Origin: Betaproteobacteria bacterium RIFCSPLOWO2_02_FULL_63_19
GTDB taxonomy: Bacteria; Pseudomonadota; Gammaproteobacteria; Burkholderiales; SG8-39
Assembly (NCBI GenBank): GCA_001770415.1
Contig: MEQX01000004.1
Location: 126,394 to 163,599 of the forward strand
Length of the DNA stretch: 37,206 bases
Direction of reading: 5' to 3'
Shown here: piece after piece, positions 23,625 to 31,535 of the stretch
Position numbering within the stretch: the first letter of the stretch is position 1
Layout of the letters: the number at the start of each line of letters is the position of its first letter
Notes under the pieces: generated by a model
The model's database searches: none
The model's input: only the letters and a program-made list of their open reading frames with translations
What the model was told of the DNA's origin: nothing
Translations under genes and position numbers: made by a program

Positions 23625-24134
23625 TCACGGCGCCGGCATAACGGTGCCGCATTTCTTGCAGGTGCGAAATTCCTCAGACGCGAAGAAGTTCGCGTATGCC
23701 TTGGACACCGGGTCGAGCGCGTAATCGCTGACGACAAATTTCTCCTCGTGCAGAAAGTTGTCGCACGAGGGGCAGTACCAGTGGAACCGGTCGATTTCGC
23801 CCGGGCGGCGCATGCGCTCCAGGACAAGCAAGAAGGCGTCAGGCGGGAAGCGCGGCGAATGCGGAATGCCCGCAGCGGTGAAGATGGACGAACCCTGCGC
23901 GAGCACTGCCACCTCTTCCTTTCCCTCAGGCGTACGGTAATGAAGCCGCATTTCGCCTTTGATCATGTACATGACCTCGTCGCTCGGGTCGATGTGGAAT
24001 TCGCTTCGGTACTCCCGGCCGCGGGCAACGAATGCGAGCGACCCCGGCGCTTGCCAAAGGACGCGTACGCGCTCGCCGCTCTCGGCCAGTTGGCGCGTAA
24101 CCGCCTGGAGATCCGCAATGGGCATGGGCAGCAT
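23625..24134 (-). CDS. 3-hydroxyanthranilate 3,4-dioxygenase-like cupin
   Basis: 169 residues, close to the ~174 of bacterial 3-hydroxyanthranilate 3,4-dioxygenase. The Fe(II) site is visible: His47 and Glu53 (EFHIDPSDEVMYMIKG) and His92 (GIPHSPRF). Arg43 and Arg95 sit where substrate-binding arginines lie in the family. The C-terminal rubredoxin-like site has Cys121/Cys124 (CPSC) and Cys159/Cys162 (CKKC). The ATG at 24134 has GAGGAG upstream; longer in-frame starts look non-coding. Family members ring-open 3-hydroxyanthranilate or amino-hydroxybenzoates in tryptophan, kynurenine or nitrobenzoate breakdown. No other kynurenine-pathway gene is present, so a different ortho-aminophenol substrate is possible. 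Confidence 0.82.
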   Translation of the reverse strand: MLPMPIADLQAVTRQLAESGERVRVLWQAPGSLAFVARGREYRSEFHIDPSDEVMYMIKGEMRLHYRTPEGKEEVAVLAQGSSIFTAAGIPHSPRFPPDAFLLVLERMRRPGEIDRFHWYCPSCDNFLHEEKFVVSDYALDPVSKAYANFFASEEFRTCKKCGTVMPAP

Positions 24135-24377
24135 GACTTGGCTCCTCGATTGGTCTGGGTCTGCCTGTGGTCTGTCGGGTACAGGACAGTAATGGAATTT
24201 ACCACTAAACTCGCACCGCTCGCCCTGCCTCCGGTCTGCCGAGACGAGCGGAAATTGCAAAGGTATACAGCGCCAAGGCGTGGCGTTCGGGTGCGCCGGC
24301 AAGCGGCTCGGAATTCCTTGTTAGGTTGACTATCGTATCGCTCCGGCCGCCAACGGCGATTTCTTTACGCTGACCAG

Positions 24378-25265
24378 ATGCTTACGCTTCGAATCCTGGA
24401 GATCATTTTTCCACTGCTGGCAATCGCCGGCATCGGCTATCTCTACGGCCGCCGGCACCGTCCCGAGATGGATGTCGCCAACCAGCTCAACATGGAAATC
24501 TTCGTGCCGGCACTGATTTTTTCGGCGCTGTCGTCGCGCAACTTCGACATGCAGACCTACGGCCCGGTCGCGTTCGCAGCCTTTGTTGTGGTGCTGGGCT
24601 CGGGGCTGCTGGCCTGGCCGTTCGTTCGCGCCAGCGGCGCCGCGGTAAAGACCCTTATTCCCCCGCTGATGTTCTCGAATGCCGGCAACATGGGCCTGCC
24701 GCTGATGCTGCTGGCATTTGGCGAAGAGGGTCTGCCGGCGGGACTGGTGGTGTTCTTGGTCGAGAATTTCCTGCATTTCACCGTCGGCATCTACATCCTC
24801 GACCACCGGGCGAACCTTGCCGCGGTGTTCCGCCAGCCGATGATCATCGCCGGCTTCCTGGGCGTTGCCGTCAGCTTTTCGGGCGTGCATCTCCATCCGA
24901 CCCTCGCGCTGCCGATCGAGATGCTCGGTCGAGTAAGCATCCCGTTGATGCTGTTTTCACTCGGGGTGAGGCTCTCCCGTGCCGACCTGGGCGAGTGGCG
25001 GATCGGCCTCGCCGCCGCGGTCGCGGCCCCGGTGACCGGCGTCGCGCTGGCGATGGCCGTCGTCCCTTTGCTCGGGCTGGAGGGCGAGTTGGCCGGCGTC
25101 GTGATCCTGTTCGGCGCGCTGCCACCGGCCGTGCTGAACTACATCCTCAGCGAAAAGTACCGGCAGGAACCTGCCAGGGTGGCGTCCATAGTCATCCTGG
25201 GTAACCTGTTTGCGCTGGTCTCGATCCCGCTGACGCTGGCCTATGTGCTGCCGCGCTACGGTTAG
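24378..25265 (+). CDS. AEC-family (auxin efflux carrier-type) permease
   Basis: 295 residues with about ten transmembrane helices and the AEC/BART-superfamily fold. Typical segments are LEIIFPLLAIAGIGYLYGRR at the N-terminus, MEIFVPALIFSALSS, PPLMFSNAGNMGLPLMLLAF (the conserved unwound helix with Asn-Gly) and GALPPAVLNYILSEKY near the C-terminus. Bacterial members export or exchange organic acids. Divergent from the cupin dioxygenase gene across 243 bases, so the two may share regulation. The ATG at 24378 has only a weak ribosome site, but homology begins directly after it. Confidence 0.88.
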   Translation: MLTLRILEIIFPLLAIAGIGYLYGRRHRPEMDVANQLNMEIFVPALIFSALSSRNFDMQTYGPVAFAAFVVVLGSGLLAWPFVRASGAAVKTLIPPLMFSNAGNMGLPLMLLAFGEEGLPAGLVVFLVENFLHFTVGIYILDHRANLAAVFRQPMIIAGFLGVAVSFSGVHLHPTLALPIEMLGRVSIPLMLFSLGVRLSRADLGEWRIGLAAAVAAPVTGVALAMAVVPLLGLEGELAGVVILFGALPPAVLNYILSEKYRQEPARVASIVILGNLFALVSIPLTLAYVLPRYG

Positions 25266-25493
25266 CCATTTCGCGACAGGTAACTACTGTGGCGCGCGGT
25301 TGGCGTCCGTCCGTCCCGGAGTACGCGGGCAACTTCGGTCGTGCGATCTGAGTACCGAACCGGCGTCGCCGCAGCCGTGCAAGGGCCGCAGGACGCCGGT
25401 CAGGGGCGCATCCGAACCTTGGCTCTTGCAATAGGGCGTGACAACCCTCTTGGAATGCGAACAGGGAGCGACGCGCTCAATACCCCCGAGGGA

Positions 25494-26414
25494 TCAAGGC
25501 ACCAGCTTAGTCAGCGTTTGCGCATGGGTCAGAATATTGATTTGATCGGTAATGGTTAGACCGTTCGCCACCGCTGACGGCATCGCCGGACTACTGCCAG
25601 GATGTCCGAACCGTATCTTATGCAAGGTCTCCCAAGGATTGTCATTCGCGACGTCTCCAACAGCCAGCGTCCCGCCGTCAAACTTTAGAGCGGTACCGTC
25701 GGCCCCGTGACACAGAACGCACTGCCCTCCACCTGTTCCGGTATTCTCGTATAAGGCCTTTCCGAGCGTTGCATCTCCGGTTGCAGCCTTCTTGCTCGCG
25801 CCTGTGAAGTTAATGTACTTGTCCATCTCAACCAGCGTTTCTTTGATGAACTTGGTGAGGTCCCAAATGTCCTGTTCGGAGAGCGTAAGGCCGTGTTGGG
25901 AAATCTTGCCAAAGACATAGCCGGAATTCTTATTTCTCGCGTCATAGACCCCGGCTAAACCCGTGTAGTGGCTACCGCTGGCATACGCCCCATCCTTGCC
26001 TTTATTGTCCCATCCATGACATTCCTTGCAGCGCCAGGTATCCGCACCAGATTTTTGCCCGGTCGATGGATACCGCGAATGATTACCCGTTGGTTCATTT
26101 GCGCCGGTTACTTTCCACCACTTGTCGTACAGCCGACCACCCCGTGCCGCATCTGCTGTTCCCAATCTTGATTCGTCGATACTGGCAAGAGTCGACAAAA
26201 CCGGCTCGAAGATCAGGGTAGTCTGGTTGAACTTGAAATCCACGTTGTACGCGACTCCAGGCGTGGGCGCGTAACCAAGACCAAAGATCGTAATAGTGTC
26301 TGCATCAACCGGGGACGCGCTCGATTTGGACCAATCGACGTCGCCGGCAAAGGCCGCACGTGTTGAGATAACTAATAGCCCTAGAACCGTCACCAAGAGA
26401 AGCTTTGCTTTCAT
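25494..26414 (-). CDS. Periplasmic dihaem c-type cytochrome
   Basis: 306 residues. The signal peptide is MKAKLLLVTVLGLLVISTRA followed by AFA, cleaved before GDV. Two haem c motifs: CKECH (129-133) and CVLCH (232-236). The sixth-ligand methionine of the second domain is probably in SSPAMPSAV. An N-terminal ~75-residue segment before the first domain is rich in beta-type sequence and not part of a cytochrome fold I know. The ATG at 26414 has AAGGAGA at 7-base spacing. G+C is markedly low for this window (43% in one sample line), suggesting separate origin. It could donate or accept electrons for a periplasmic dehydrogenase; no partner is adjacent. Confidence 0.88.
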   Translation of the reverse strand: MKAKLLLVTVLGLLVISTRAAFAGDVDWSKSSASPVDADTITIFGLGYAPTPGVAYNVDFKFNQTTLIFEPVLSTLASIDESRLGTADAARGGRLYDKWWKVTGANEPTGNHSRYPSTGQKSGADTWRCKECHGWDNKGKDGAYASGSHYTGLAGVYDARNKNSGYVFGKISQHGLTLSEQDIWDLTKFIKETLVEMDKYINFTGASKKAATGDATLGKALYENTGTGGGQCVLCHGADGTALKFDGGTLAVGDVANDNPWETLHKIRFGHPGSSPAMPSAVANGLTITDQINILTHAQTLTKLVP

Positions 26415-26992
26415 AACCCTGTCTCCTTCACCATTTCTTTGATTTACCAAGTTCGACCGTTGTCTCCGTACAAAAACGCCCTATGCATTTATCGTTTCCG
26501 CAACCTCCCTCCGTCGCATTGCCAATATCGGGCCACGACGCGAGTCGACACTAACTTCCTTGCGGCGTCTGCGTGGCGCACATTCTTCTGGCCGGCCATA
26601 GCTGGGACAGCACGGCTGCCGCCGATACCGTTCGCACCACCGCAATAGCCACAAATGGAAAGTTTCAATTTGTCGGTCCGAGCAATACTGGCGAGAGACA
26701 CACCGGACTAGGCCCCGCCGACCCCGGCGGGAAATAACCGCAATCCCCCGCTTGCCTGCCGAGTTCCCCCCTGCGCCGCAACAAATGTCGCGTTTTCGCC
26801 CCGCTTCATTATTACGATCTTCAGAACCCGGACCGCGTACAGTCTTCACAATTGCAACAAGAGCCGCTAGAGGCTTGCGGTGCAAATCGATTACGACTAA
26901 GGTCCTATTCTTTCTAGGACCTCGGTTGCATTCTGGCGTCGGACCATTGCATGCACAGAACGTTATCTTCTTGAATTTGCTACGCATTCGCC
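26415..26992. other. Divergent intergenic region between cytochrome c and sensor kinase
   Basis: 578 bases with no convincing gene. It must contain the cytochrome promoter (left) and the kinase promoter (right). The one clear structure is the 8-bp inverted repeat at 26900-26922. Composition is lower in G+C than the kinase gene. Confidence 0.45.
26900..26922. promoter_or_regulatory. Inverted repeat AGGTCCTA-N7-TAGGACCT upstream of the kinase gene
   Basis: A perfect 8-bp inverted repeat with a 7-base centre TTCTTTC, 70-93 bases before the kinase ATG. The size fits a site for a dimeric regulator such as the LuxR-type response regulator encoded downstream, or an RNA hairpin in the leader. Confidence 0.4.
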
Positions 26993-28435
26993 ATGGCGCA
27001 AAGCGCATTTTCCATCCACGTGTCGACGCTGCTGAAGGGACCCTTCAGGATGGTGAGCTTTTCGCACCAATTCCTGGCGGTGAGCTTCGGGATCCTGGTT
27101 GCCGGAATGATCATCATCGGAACCTGGATCGGCCACCAGATCGAGAACAATACGGTCAATCGCGCCGCCGCGATCGCGACTGTTTACGTGGAAAGTATCC
27201 TGGCCACGCGGCTGCAAGCGTTCCTGAGGGGCGGCGGGATCGACCGCGAAACGCGCGCCGCACTGGACCGTGTATTCGTCGAAGGCCCTCTGAGCCGAAA
27301 GGTTGTCCGCTTCAAGCTCTGGAGCCCGGATGGCACGATTCTATACAGCAGTGACGAGCTCCAGTCGGGGCGCCGCTTTCCTGTCCAGGGGTTGCTCGCA
27401 GCAGCTTTCGCCGGAACGGTTCAGTCCAGGATCAGTAATCTGGATGGGCCCGACAACGCCTCCGAACGAGCGCGCTGGTCGGAGCTGCTCGAAGTCTACG
27501 TGCCGCTACGCAGCGGCGCGAGCGGAAAGGTCAGCACTGTCGCCGAGTTTTACCACTCTACCGAGAACCTGGGCAGGGACATCCGCGCCGCCAAGCGACG
27601 TGGCTGGGCGCTGGTCGCGGTCGCGACCGCGGCCATGTACCTGATGTTGCTTGCCATGGTGCGTCGCGCGAATAGCACCATCGCGCACCAACAGCGCGAC
27701 CTGAACCGCCAACTGCAGCAACTGCGGACAACGCTCGGCGAAAACAATCGTATGCGCGAGCAGCTGCGCGACGCGGCCGTGCGTACCACCGCGCTCAACG
27801 AGCAGTTTCTGCACCGGCTGGCCGCAGACCTGCACGACGGACCGGCGCAGGAGATTGCGCTGGCGCTGATGCGCTTGGAGTCGCTTGGGGAAGAACGATC
27901 CGACGCGGGCGCGACGCAAGGCACCACGCCGCGCACCTTCGAAACCATCTACCGGGCCCTGAACGCCTCGCTCGCGGAGCTGCGCAACATGGCTTCGGAA
28001 CTGGGAATGCCGAGAATCGCCGAACTGTCTTTCGCCGACACGATAAGACGAGCCGTAACGGATTTCGAGGAAAAGTCTGAAGCGAAGGTCGATATCGAGG
28101 TCGACGACGCGCTGGCCGAAGCCCCGCTTGCGATCAGGATCACGGTCTACCGTTTGATCCAGGAGTCGCTCAACAACGGTTGGCTGCACGCGCGCGGAGC
28201 AACGCAGCAAGTGCTGGCACGCCGCGACGGTACGCATGCGCTCATCGAGGTAGCGGACCAAGGCCCGGGATTCGTTCGGCAGGCGGCATTCGACTCCGGG
28301 CGACTCGGACTGGCGTTCATGCGTGAACGCGTTCGACTGCTCGGTGGCGTCTTCGAGGTCGAGACCGAACCCGGGTGCGGAACGCGCATTCTGGCCCGGC
28401 TTCCGCTGTCACTTGACGAGACGGCAAGTGCCTGA
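26993..28435 (+). CDS. Sensor histidine kinase, NarX/DegS-type (HisKA_3)
   Basis: 480 residues. Transmembrane helices at about 27-47 and 205-224 flank a ~155-residue periplasmic sensor domain. After a coiled-coil linker (about 228-275) comes the HisKA_3 phosphoacceptor region with His281 in LAADLHDGPAQEIALALMRL. The ATPase domain shows the N box QESLNNGWLHARG (390-402), G1 VADQGPGF and G2 GLAFMRERVRLLGG. The N box has Trp where many relatives have a basic residue. The ATG at 26993 lacks a good ribosome site; Met20 (27050) has AAGGGA upstream and still precedes the first helix, so it may be the true start. Overlaps the response-regulator start by 8 bases. Signal unknown. Confidence 0.9.
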   Translation: MAQSAFSIHVSTLLKGPFRMVSFSHQFLAVSFGILVAGMIIIGTWIGHQIENNTVNRAAAIATVYVESILATRLQAFLRGGGIDRETRAALDRVFVEGPLSRKVVRFKLWSPDGTILYSSDELQSGRRFPVQGLLAAAFAGTVQSRISNLDGPDNASERARWSELLEVYVPLRSGASGKVSTVAEFYHSTENLGRDIRAAKRRGWALVAVATAAMYLMLLAMVRRANSTIAHQQRDLNRQLQQLRTTLGENNRMREQLRDAAVRTTALNEQFLHRLAADLHDGPAQEIALALMRLESLGEERSDAGATQGTTPRTFETIYRALNASLAELRNMASELGMPRIAELSFADTIRRAVTDFEEKSEAKVDIEVDDALAEAPLAIRITVYRLIQESLNNGWLHARGATQQVLARRDGTHALIEVADQGPGFVRQAAFDSGRLGLAFMRERVRLLGGVFEVETEPGCGTRILARLPLSLDETASA

Positions 28436-29120
28436 TCCGATCCGCATCTTGCTCGCTGATGACCACCCGATGTTCCGCGAGGGCGTCGCTCACTCGCTCG
28501 GCAGCGATTCCGATCTCGAGGTCATCGCGCAGACCGCAAGCGGTGACGAGGCCGTGGAGCTGGCACAGAGCCTGACGCCCGACGTGGTGCTGCTGGATAT
28601 CACGATGCCGGGGATTGGCGGCATCGCGGCCGCCGCGAGGATAGCCGCAAGCGTGCCCGGCACGCGCATTCTGATGCTCACCGTATCCGAGGACAAGGAC
28701 GACCTGTTGGCCGCCCTCAAGTCCGGGGCACACGGTTACGTGCTCAAGGGAGCGTCAGCGAGCGAGTTGCGCGCCATCGTGCGCCGCGTGGCGGCCGGCG
28801 AGGCCTTCATCACGCCCGCGCTTGCCACGCGGCTGCTGGTCGAATTCTCTCGCCCACAGGAACCCGATCCGCTCTCTGAGCTGACGCCACGCGAGCGCGA
28901 CGTTATCGAACTCCTTAGCCAGGGCGCCAGCAACCGCGAGATCGGTGAGCGCCTCCATCTGGCGGAAAAAACCGTCAAGCATTATGTGACTTGCATCCTG
29001 CAGAAACTCCACGCGCGCAGTCGCACCGAGGCGGCCCTGATCGCCGTTCAGCACCGCTTACCGACACGCGAAACGCCCCTGGCGAAGCCCGCGAAGCAGC
29101 ACCCCGAAAGCAACCGGTAA
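28428..29120 (+). CDS. NarL/LuxR-family response regulator
   Basis: 230 residues from GTG 28428, overlapping the kinase gene by 8 bases. Receiver domain: acidic pair in ILLADDHPMF (Asp11/Asp12), phosphoacceptor Asp57 in VVLLDITMPG, and the conserved lysine in YVLKGAS. The C-terminal LuxR-type HTH runs from LTPRERDVIELLSQGASNRE through LHLAEKTVKHYV. A longer in-frame start at 28323 lies inside the kinase gene and adds unrelated sequence, so GTG is preferred. Together with the kinase it forms a cotranscribed two-component system. The divergent cytochrome gene is a plausible target, by proximity only. Confidence 0.9.
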   Translation: MPDPIRILLADDHPMFREGVAHSLGSDSDLEVIAQTASGDEAVELAQSLTPDVVLLDITMPGIGGIAAAARIAASVPGTRILMLTVSEDKDDLLAALKSGAHGYVLKGASASELRAIVRRVAAGEAFITPALATRLLVEFSRPQEPDPLSELTPRERDVIELLSQGASNREIGERLHLAEKTVKHYVTCILQKLHARSRTEAALIAVQHRLPTRETPLAKPAKQHPESNR

Positions 29121-29255
29121 CGCTCGAATAGAATCGATCGAGCGCGTACGCACCGATACACACGGGAGCGCATACACGGTGATCACCGACCGAGCAGCCA
29201 GTTCAATCGCCATCGCCGAAACTGGCACCTTTGACTGGTCCGGGGGACGACGTTC

Positions 29256-29290
29256 CAGCCGGCTTGCTCAGCCGCTAATGCGGCCGGCTG
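29256..29290. terminator. Hairpin between convergent response-regulator and lyase genes
   Basis: CAGCCGGC (29256-29263) and GCCGGCTG (29283-29290) are perfectly complementary. An alternative inner stem GCCGC-TAAT-GCGGC (29271-29284) is possible. It abuts the stop codon of the lyase gene (29291). No T-tract. Confidence 0.4.
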
Positions 29291-30151
29291 TCACGGCTTC
29301 GGCGCGTTCCGGTTCTCTATCTCGGCCCAATCGTCGAAACCGACCGCCGACAGGTATTCCGCAAAACTCGCACCGGTGCCGGTCAGCTCGAAACGTCCGC
29401 TGCGAATGTCCTCGAGCGCAAGCATCATTTGCTTGGTGACCTGCATCAGCAGGTTGATGCCATAGACGATGACCTTGAAGCCGAGCGCGTGGTATTCCTC
29501 CGGGCGCAGGATAGGCGAGACACCGCCTGCGAGAGGATTGGCCTGCAGCGGCACGTCGAATGCCCTGCCGACGGTCTCCATCTCCTCCACCGAACGCAAC
29601 GCTTCGATGAAGACGCTGTCGGCGCCGGCCCGCAGATAGCGCTCGGCGCGCCGCATCGCTTCGTCCAGTCCCAGCGGTCCGCGTGCGTCGGTGCGCGCCC
29701 AGATGAACGTCTCGGGCCGCATGCGCTCCGACGTCGCTGCCTTGACCTTGGCTTCCATTTCCTCGGCCGGTACGACCACCTTTCCGGCCATGTGGCCGCA
29801 GCGTTTGGGCCAGCGCTGGTCTTCGATCTGCAACGCCGCGACGCCCAGCCTTTCGTACGCGTGCACGGTGTGCACGACGTTCTTCACGTCGCCATAGCCG
29901 TCATCGGCGTCGACGAACACCGGCAACGACGAGGCCTGCACGATGTCGCGGATTCCGGAGGAAATCTCGCCCAGGCCTTTCAGTCCGATGTCAGGTACGC
30001 CGTAGCGCGCGCCGACCAGCGGAAAACCGCCGATGAAATAACCGTCGAAGCCCGCCTGCTGGATGAGGCGTGCGGACAACGCGTCGTGTGCGCCCGGTAG
30101 GATCAGCGGGCCGTCTTTGGCGAGCAGTTCCCGAAACATCCTCGCGGGCAC
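29291..30151 (-). CDS. Isocitrate lyase/PEP mutase-superfamily C-C lyase
   Basis: 286-residue TIM-barrel enzyme. Mg2+/substrate residues are in FVDADDGYGD (Asp81, Asp83, Asp84). KRCGH (116-120) carries Cys118, the general acid of C-C bond lyases such as methylisocitrate, dimethylmalate and oxaloacetate-cleaving members; phosphonomutases lack this cysteine. No signal peptide. The GTG at 30151 is chosen because GGGAG lies 7 bases upstream; the internal ATG four codons later has none. It is 16 bases after the MmgE/PrpD gene. A dehydratase followed by a 2-hydroxyacid lyase recalls the methylcitrate cycle, but the flanking hydantoinase genes point to another substrate. Confidence 0.87.
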   Translation of the reverse strand: MPARMFRELLAKDGPLILPGAHDALSARLIQQAGFDGYFIGGFPLVGARYGVPDIGLKGLGEISSGIRDIVQASSLPVFVDADDGYGDVKNVVHTVHAYERLGVAALQIEDQRWPKRCGHMAGKVVVPAEEMEAKVKAATSERMRPETFIWARTDARGPLGLDEAMRRAERYLRAGADSVFIEALRSVEEMETVGRAFDVPLQANPLAGGVSPILRPEEYHALGFKVIVYGINLLMQVTKQMMLALEDIRSGRFELTGTGASFAEYLSAVGFDDWAEIENRNAPKP

Positions 30152-30167
30152 GGTTTGGCTCCCTTTC

Positions 30168-31517
30168 TCAGCTCCGAATCGTCGCGGGCTGAAACGACGA
30201 TTCGACTTCGTTCAGCAAAGCGGCCGGCGATGCGTGCTCGTTGACCGCGTCGATACTGGCGCGCCACAGCCGGTCAGCGTGCGCATTGCCGACCAGCGGC
30301 GCTACGGCGCGTTCGAATTTTGCGCGCGCCTCGCGCTCGCCGAACGGCCGTTCCGGGTCGCCAGGTATGTAAAGGACCAGACGATCTTCCCGTCCCGCCG
30401 CAGTTTCGACAGCGACGCGCGCGGGCCATACGCTCGGGAAATGCTGCATCAGGGACTCGTCGGCCTGCACGTTCACTTTCGCCATGAACGCCCGAATCTC
30501 CTCGGATACAGACGCCGGCGCCTGGGCGATCTCGAGCATCGACTCGCGCGCCAGCGCGATGCACGCGAGCTGATACGGAAGGCTGGTGAGATGCGAGCTG
30601 CGCTCGCCGGACACGATGCCGTGGTTCACCATCTTCAGCGTGGGTGGCAGAACTTGCGCGTTGATCGCAGCGATGCCGGCGGCGGCAACGCCATTGTCGA
30701 GGATTTCCCTCAAGCCCTGAGCGGCAGCCATCGTCTGCCGCGCGGCACACCAGGGTTTGTGCGAGACGCTTGCGATGCAATCGCGATTTCCAAGGCCGTC
30801 GGTGAATACGTCGATTCGCGGTGTCACCCCGTACACCGAGGGGAAGAACTCCCCTTCCAGCATGCCCAGGTCCGCGGTGAACCCCCGTGCCGCGGCCCTC
30901 GCCGCGACGATGCCGCTGCGCGCCGCATGACCCATCGCGAGCCAGCGCGACATCGTGCCGCCGCTCTGCCGGCCAACACCCGGTGCAGCGAGCGCCAGCG
31001 CCAGCGCCAGCGCGTGCGCCGTCCGGCACGCATCGAGTTCGAGCAGGCGAGCCGTGGCGGCAGCAACGCCAAACGGCGCCGCCACATACGTCGGCCAGAT
31101 TCCCCGATAAAGGATGTTGGCCCCGTCGAGCGCCCTGCCGAGACGCACCACGGCTTCGTAGCCGGCCAGCACGGCGCCGGCCAGAGCATCGCCCGAACGA
31201 GGCCCGACCCACGCGCCCAATGTGAGCGCAGCCGGAACGATCACCGATCCGGGCGTGGTGCAGGACCCCAGATGAATGTCGTCGATTTCGCTCAAGCGCG
31301 TGAGCGCGCAATTGCGCATGACGCGCAACGCAACGTCATCGGACAGCAGCACATCGGGTGCGGCGAACCGCAGCAGCGCTTCACCTTCGGGCGACCGGCT
31401 GCCGGCGACCCATGCGCCGACCGTATCGGCCAGGTGCAAGGCCACACATTCGCGCAATGCAGCGGAAACGGGCGTCTGGTCGGAAGTGCAGGCGGCAAGT
31501 TGCTCGATCGCTGAAAT
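30168..31517 (-). CDS. MmgE/PrpD-family protein with probable AUU start
   Basis: 449 residues if started at ATT 31517. The MmgE/PrpD family includes 2-methylcitrate dehydratase and cis-aconitate decarboxylase. Seen: RECVALHLADTVGAWVAG near the N-terminus, ALTRLSEIDDIHLGSCTTPG (the conserved His-containing active-site loop), GYEAVVRLGRAL, and the C-terminal swivelling domain. No ATG, GTG or TTG lies between the preceding in-frame stop and Leu21. GAGAGG sits 8-9 bases before the ATT, whereas the first TTG (31457) would remove half of the first conserved helix. It follows hyuB in the same reading frame, separated only by TAA. The sequence ALALALALA comes from a hexamer repeat at ~30992-31013. 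Confidence 0.82.
   Translation of the reverse strand: MSAIEQLAACTSDQTPVSAALRECVALHLADTVGAWVAGSRSPEGEALLRFAAPDVLLSDDVALRVMRNCALTRLSEIDDIHLGSCTTPGSVIVPAALTLGAWVGPRSGDALAGAVLAGYEAVVRLGRALDGANILYRGIWPTYVAAPFGVAAATARLLELDACRTAHALALALALAAPGVGRQSGGTMSRWLAMGHAARSGIVAARAAARGFTADLGMLEGEFFPSVYGVTPRIDVFTDGLGNRDCIASVSHKPWCAARQTMAAAQGLREILDNGVAAAGIAAINAQVLPPTLKMVNHGIVSGERSSHLTSLPYQLACIALARESMLEIAQAPASVSEEIRAFMAKVNVQADESLMQHFPSVWPARVAVETAAGREDRLVLYIPGDPERPFGEREARAKFERAVAPLVGNAHADRLWRASIDAVNEHASPAALLNEVESSFQPATIRS
30992..31013. repeat. Short tandem hexamer repeat GCGCCA inside the MmgE/PrpD gene
   Basis: About three and a half copies of GCGCCA in tandem, encoding an Ala-Leu run. Changes by whole units would stay in frame. 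Confidence 0.6.
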
Positions 31518-31535
31518 CTGAGTAGCCCTCTCTGA

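Noticed and set aside
25541..25556. Possible FNR-like site near TTGATTTGATCGG
   Set aside because: The second half-site is missing and it lies inside the cytochrome coding region.
26489..26701. Minus-strand ORF with a CxxCGG motif in the cytochrome-kinase gap
   Set aside because: Only one cysteine pair, no ribosome site, and unlike the neighbours in codon use.
31168..31457. TTG at 31457 as the start of the MmgE/PrpD gene
   Set aside because: It would remove the first part of a conserved helix and has no ribosome site; the ATT at 31517 explains both better.
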